Origin: Brevipalpus yothersi
Lineage: Eukaryota > Arthropoda > Arachnida > Trombidiformes > Tenuipalpidae
Direction: 5' to 3'
Length of the DNA stretch: 64,000 nt
Assembly: GCA_003956705.1 (NCBI GenBank)
Contig: QZCP01000074.1
Location: 10,629-74,628, forward strand
Below are positions 60,191-64,000 of this stretch, piece after piece (positions within the stretch are counted from its first letter, which is position 1; every line of letters begins with the position of its first letter). A program made the translations under genes and the position numbers. The notes beneath the pieces were generated by a model. It did no database searches. It was given only the letters and a program-made list of their open reading frames with translations, and was not told the DNA's origin.

Positions 60191-61766
60191 AATCAATCCT
60201 GGCCAACTTCGATCGTATGAGTCGATCGCGAGTGGTACATTTGATGTCTAAGGGATGATGATTGGGGTTGGGGCAAGATTGGCAGACATTGGAGCGGTCA
60301 TTTGGAGGTGGATTTTCAGAGCACTGTCTCTGGATATGGCCGAGTTTGGAGCATTTTTTGCAGATGGGGACATATATGGAATCCCTAATCATAATCTGCT
60401 TGTCCCTGATTTTTATGTTTCGGCCAGCTAGCAAGTGTCGGTAATTTGGAGTTACTTCAAAAATGAAAGTGGAATTGTTTCTGGCTGTGTTCGACCAAGA
60501 GGTAATGAGCTTAGGAGTTTCATTGAGCGTATCTGAGTGCTCAATGTTGGCCTCGCATATCAAACTCCACGCTTCATCGGCCTTGATCTTCTCATTGTCG
60601 ACTAAAACCTTGATTCTAGGAAGGAATTTTTGGGAATATTTTGGATTGGTTTCTGGGAATTTTTCGGCGACTATCCGAGTGGCTTTGTGTACTGGACAGT
60701 CTTCTGTTTGTCCTTGGCAAACACATATACTGTCCAAGACTATCACGCTCGCTTTCCAACTAGCATATACCCTGGGGATGGATTTAGCTAATTTCATCAC
60801 TTCATTTCTCGTTTCAGAAGATAGTCCTCTAATGAAAATAGTTCCTGAACAACAGTTCAGATTGGAATGGAAAGAGTATTCTCTTCCCCATACACCCTCG
60901 TGATTGGGAATATCACGTATATTTACTCCTGTTTCACGCTCTATTCTAGCAATTTTCTTACGCATCATGCAATTCTCTTTCATCATGTTCTCAAGACTAG
61001 TGACTGCGTTGGGTGGTAGCGCTTCCGGTACTATTAGAATACTATTTACCCGATTTTCGTTTGGATCGGCAGCTATATTATCTGGGGATTGATTCTCATG
61101 ATTATCTGTTTTATTCTTGATGACCTGAGCTATGATAGAAAGATTGTAAGCTTCAATATCAATTTGATTTTTGCGTGTTGCAGTCATTTTGGTCATAGAT
61201 GATGTTATATATTCAGAATGATTTTTGGATAAAGCTACGATAAGGCCGATGAGAGTGGTGAGTGAGATCGAGTTCAAAAAGTCCACAGTGATTTTGCTAG
61301 CTCTAATGGTTTCGAGTAATGGGTCATTACCTTCAGTTGAGACAGTGATCATTGTATTATTGGCTACTTCTCTGATGATGGTGGGTGAGCCTGGTGAGGA
61401 TGGTTCATTCTCAACTTGATTAGTCGGTGTGGTGTCAGGTGAGGCTTGAGATTCAGATGATGGTGCTGGTGGGTTGAGCGGTGTAGGATTGATGACTTGT
61501 GTTGCTGGCTGAGGTTGTGAGCGATTAAAAGTGGGGTTGGTTACCTGTAGTTGTCTACGAATTGGGGTGAGATTCAGATTTATTATTTGTTGAGGTTTGC
61601 GTGAGTATGATCGTATTGGGGTGGAAGTAGATCGGATCGAGCTTGGAGGAGATTGAACCACATTGGCAAACGAGCGCACTTGAACCTGCTGGCTGGACAC
61701 ATTCGCTAGGCAGTCATCAAGACCATCTGAGGTGATGCTGTCGTTGGAAGATCTGGATTGATCCAT
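60150..61766 (-). CDS. LINE ORF1: Gag-like RNA-binding protein with two CCHC zinc knuckles
   Basis: A 538-aa protein thought to coat the element RNA. The first third is Ser/Thr/Pro/Asn-rich and disordered. The C-terminus carries CKKCSKLGHIQRQC at residues 469-482 (CX2CX4HX4C) and a second, less regular finger, CQSCPNPNHHPLDIKC, at 495-510. It starts at the first ATG and ends in TAG. The last 41 bases overlap ORF2 in another frame, so ORF2 is probably translated by reinitiation or frameshifting. Confidence 0.88.
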   Translation of the reverse strand: MDQSRSSNDSITSDGLDDCLANVSSQQVQVRSFANVVQSPPSSIRSTSTPIRSYSRKPQQIINLNLTPIRRQLQVTNPTFNRSQPQPATQVINPTPLNPPAPSSESQASPDTTPTNQVENEPSSPGSPTIIREVANNTMITVSTEGNDPLLETIRASKITVDFLNSISLTTLIGLIVALSKNHSEYITSSMTKMTATRKNQIDIEAYNLSIIAQVIKNKTDNHENQSPDNIAADPNENRVNSILIVPEALPPNAVTSLENMMKENCMMRKKIARIERETGVNIRDIPNHEGVWGREYSFHSNLNCCSGTIFIRGLSSETRNEVMKLAKSIPRVYASWKASVIVLDSICVCQGQTEDCPVHKATRIVAEKFPETNPKYSQKFLPRIKVLVDNEKIKADEAWSLICEANIEHSDTLNETPKLITSWSNTARNNSTFIFEVTPNYRHLLAGRNIKIRDKQIMIRDSIYVPICKKCSKLGHIQRQCSENPPPNDRSNVCQSCPNPNHHPLDIKCTTRDRLIRSKLARIDYGEKYRHKIVLWQ

Positions 61767-61864
61767 TTTATCGAGGAATTACAATAGTAAGATAAATAGA
61801 ATATTGGAAAATATTTAGAAAAATTATCATGAAAGAATTTTGATGTTGACACTTCAGCAACTCT

Positions 61865-63934
61865 TCAACAAGTAAATTTAGAATCCGCTTGAGGTCGACA
61901 CTGAAGACTTATGAAGAGAATTTTTTTTTTTGAAACTGGGCAAGAAGCGGGAAATGTTCGACGAAGATGGAAAAGTTCTAAGAACTTTCATTTTTGCCAA
62001 TAAAGAGGAACGTTTAATAATTTGTAATGATGGAGGGTAATAGACATTAATGCAAGATTCTCAATTCCAAGCTGCCTTGATTTTTATGGATAGATTGGCT
62101 TCAAACCACGGCGAATTTGGGAAGTTTTCATTCCTGATTGGGCTACACTTTATTTTGATTGATTCCCCTTCTTTTGAGTAATTGAAAATATTAATATTAA
62201 TATGCAACATGAAATTAATATTCGAAAGAATTAAAGGAAGGAAATAGAAAAAAGAGGAGAAGAATTGAATGATAATGGAAGTTGGGAAATCTTTTTGGGT
62301 CTTCTCTCATGAAGCAAGTTAAAAGTTGAGCATTTCATAATACATGGGACTTCTAACGCAATACGCTACGTACACTTATATCCACAACCACAAGAGAATA
62401 ACGAGTACATATGAATGCTATCTTTCCCCTGTGGAAAATTTTCGGTTGTTACATCACTTGCATGGGTTTTTTGGAATTTTTCTTCTCCAAGAACTCAAAT
62501 GCTAACGGATAAAGAATGCATGTGTGCCTCTGAGTATTTCTCTCTCTCTTCTCTCTTTCTACTTCTACAAGTCAATCTGATCAGGAAAGTTTGGGCTATT
62601 AGATAATCTAGAATGATAAAAGAGCAAGGAAAATAGTGTATGAGTGAGATGGAAAGAGAAAAAGAAAGAGAGAGAGCCTCTTTCAGATGCTATCGCAAGC
62701 AAAGAGGACCCAGCCACACATACACATGAAAAAAGTATGCTCAGCCCAGAAGCTGCTGAAGAGGGAGTGGTTTGGTAGCTGAATCTTATTGGATGATAGT
62801 TTGAAGGCGCAGCTTTACTTTGTACAGCTCTCCAAGACCAATAATACCGAATATTGAATGAATCGCTTCTCTAGCTCATCTTGGTGGCATATATACACAC
62901 ACAAGTACACATACACATACTTTAGAAGCGCGCGATCTACACACACATACACGCACCTCGCCACATTCACCATCCTCATAGGCGACATTTCCTATTTGCA
63001 AACGCATCTTACCATCATCACCACTATCACTATCACTGTGTTTGCATGTGTATGTGCGGATATATATATTCATGCTCTCATCTGTACCACTATTGAACAA
63101 GCGATCAGTAGTGTTCTTTCAGTAAATTCTCTCTTGGAATCTTCTCTGTTTTTTTCTGATAAACAATAATATCGTACTCACGATCGCGATCTTTCAACAT
63201 TCCAGAATCATCTTTTCTTATTAAAATTAAGAGAAGAATTTCGATTATCATCAATTATGCAGGATTGATTGCATATATTCCCAGTTCAGCATAATTCTTG
63301 CCAAGTATTATTTGGATCAACATCTTCACTTATCACCTGATGCTCATCATAATCAACTTTTTTTAACTAACTGTTTATCCCACCAATATTGATTCAGTGA
63401 AGTGAAATTATCGTCAGTCATCATCTTACCGCTTCATATCAACTTGAATCCATTGGAAGTGACACAAACTTACACCTCTCCTCCCCTAAATCGTTGACAA
63501 ATCAACAAATTACGTAATCATCTTGAAATTCTTTTCAACTGTCATGTATATTTGCTTCTGTGAAGTTATGTTGAGCTTGTTCAGTTGATGAAACACTGAA
63601 GAAGCAAGAGCAAAACTCTTTGTGAAGAGAACAGAAGAGCTGTACAATAATTTGGTTTAGTTAGAACAGTATTCTGATTGTATATTGTGGTTCTGATTCT
63701 ATGTTCATATGATATTCACCCAAGTACTAGCTTGATATTAGTGTGCATAGTCTTATCAGAACGATTCTAGTGGCATGGCTCATCACAGTGGAATAATTTT
63801 CTCTTGCTTTTCATCATCCATATGAACACTTTACTCAAGATTTTGGTGTGAACAAAGTTCTCTCTACACACAATCAAGTGAGAACTGTTTCCTCTTCCTC
63901 TGTCTCCGAGTGATTTATCAAATATCCAGCCAGC
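61865..63934. promoter_or_regulatory. Ubx-C upstream region (right palindrome arm)
   Basis: Reverse-complement counterpart of the Ubx-B upstream DNA. Matched landmarks are CTTGAGGTCGACACTG near 61890 with 52575, the Ubx upstream element at 62766-62870, GTACCACTATTGAACAAGCG near 63085 with 51305, and TCGCGATC near 63185 with 51210. The last 240 bases also match the relic flank at 38594-38857. No separate gene is seen. Confidence 0.65.
62766..62870 (+). promoter_or_regulatory. Shared Ubx upstream element, copy C
   Basis: Inverted, roughly 85% identical counterpart of 44762-44861 and 51526-51625. The run from CGCCTTCAA to GCTACCAA (read on the minus strand) is best preserved. It lies about 1.1 kb before the Ubx-C start, a spacing similar to the other two copies. 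Confidence 0.6.
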
Positions 63935-64000
63935 ATGATAAATTCATATCCAGATGTAGGCTTCTATGGAAGTCCACAGCGAAGCGAACATCATGGAGGA
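63935..64000 (+). CDS. Ubx: Ubx-like Hox protein C, first 22 codons (cut by window end)
   Basis: Begins MINSYPDVGFYGSPQRSEHH, aligning with the Ubx-B start (MINSY-D-GFYG) and with the general arthropod Ubx opening in which an M-N-S-Y start is followed by GFYGS. It is oriented opposite to Ubx-A, Ubx-B and Antp. Its upstream DNA is the mirror image of that of Ubx-B, which supports the call despite the short coding segment. It is the most conventional of the copies at the N-terminus and may be the ancestral gene. The homeobox lies outside the window. Confidence 0.8.
   Translation, partial: MINSYPDVGFYGSPQRSEHHGG

Larger units (their letters stand above)
56624..61858 (-). mobile_element. Full-length non-LTR retrotransposon (LINE, I/Jockey/R1 superfamily) with 6-bp target duplication
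   Basis: Two overlapping open frames (61766-60150 and 60190-56843), a 92-bp 5' leader and about 219 bp of 3' UTR. The boundaries were set from the palindrome: the left arm is continuous where the right arm is interrupted. AACTCT occurs on both sides (56618-56623 and 61859-61864). Removing the element restores sequence like the intact left arm. No poly(A) tail is seen; the 3' end is a CA/TA-rich run. Both frames are open, so the insertion is relatively young or the element was recently active. Confidence 0.88.

Noticed and set aside
1..64000. tRNA and rRNA genes
   Set aside because: No convincing A- and B-box pairs or rRNA-like segments were seen on either strand.

Overview
This is arthropod nuclear DNA from the trunk part of a Hox cluster. 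It has spliced genes with GT-AG introns, Antennapedia- and Ultrabithorax-type coding exons, non-coding DNA packed with GA/CT microsatellites, a full-length LINE and a small MITE. The introns of the housekeeping gene are short (about 65-100 bp). The homeodomains are unusually divergent, so a fast-evolving lineage such as a mite is plausible, but the sequence alone does not fix the clade.

Layout. (1) 1-24998, minus strand: Antennapedia. The 5' coding exon (24998-24736) and the hexapeptide exon (22379-21904) are present. The homeobox exon is not, so 1-21903 is read as part of a very large Antp intron. It is mostly microsatellite-laden, with two tract-poor islands (about 6.6-9.58 kb and 14.57-16.5 kb) that carry CTCF-like motifs. 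(2) 25.0-41.1 kb: intergenic DNA holding a duplicated 0.7 kb module (31.05-31.75 and 36.26-37.0 kb), a 0.9 kb inverted repeat (29.66-30.58 and 37.27-38.22 kb), a MITE (32108-32343) and a relic of a Ubx first exon with stop codons (38593-38528) that still has its promoter-side flank. (3) 41.1-51.6 kb: two tandem two-exon Ubx-like genes on the minus strand, here called Ubx-A (41146-43643) and Ubx-B (47413-50211). (4) 50.2-63.9 kb: a broken palindrome. Its arms carry Ubx upstream DNA plus the 5' end of the mitochondrial pyruvate carrier gene MPC1. Inside lie MPC1 (52827-53338, plus) and an intronless 785-aa coiled-coil gene (56380-54023, minus) whose start codon and first nine codons come from the inverted copy of the MPC1 5' end. 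A 5.2 kb LINE (56624-61858) interrupts the right arm. (5) 63935-64000, plus: the start of a third Ubx-like gene (Ubx-C), inverted relative to the others and the most conventional at its N-terminus.

The main discovery is this lineage-specific multiplication of Ubx: two tandem copies, one inverted copy and one dead copy. Their sequences are mosaics, with near-identical blocks beside a homeodomain that is only about 75% identical. A linked inverted duplication appears to have given a neighbouring gene a captured MPC1 promoter and start codon. Antp, Ubx-A and Ubx-B keep the usual shared Hox orientation; Ubx-C is flipped.
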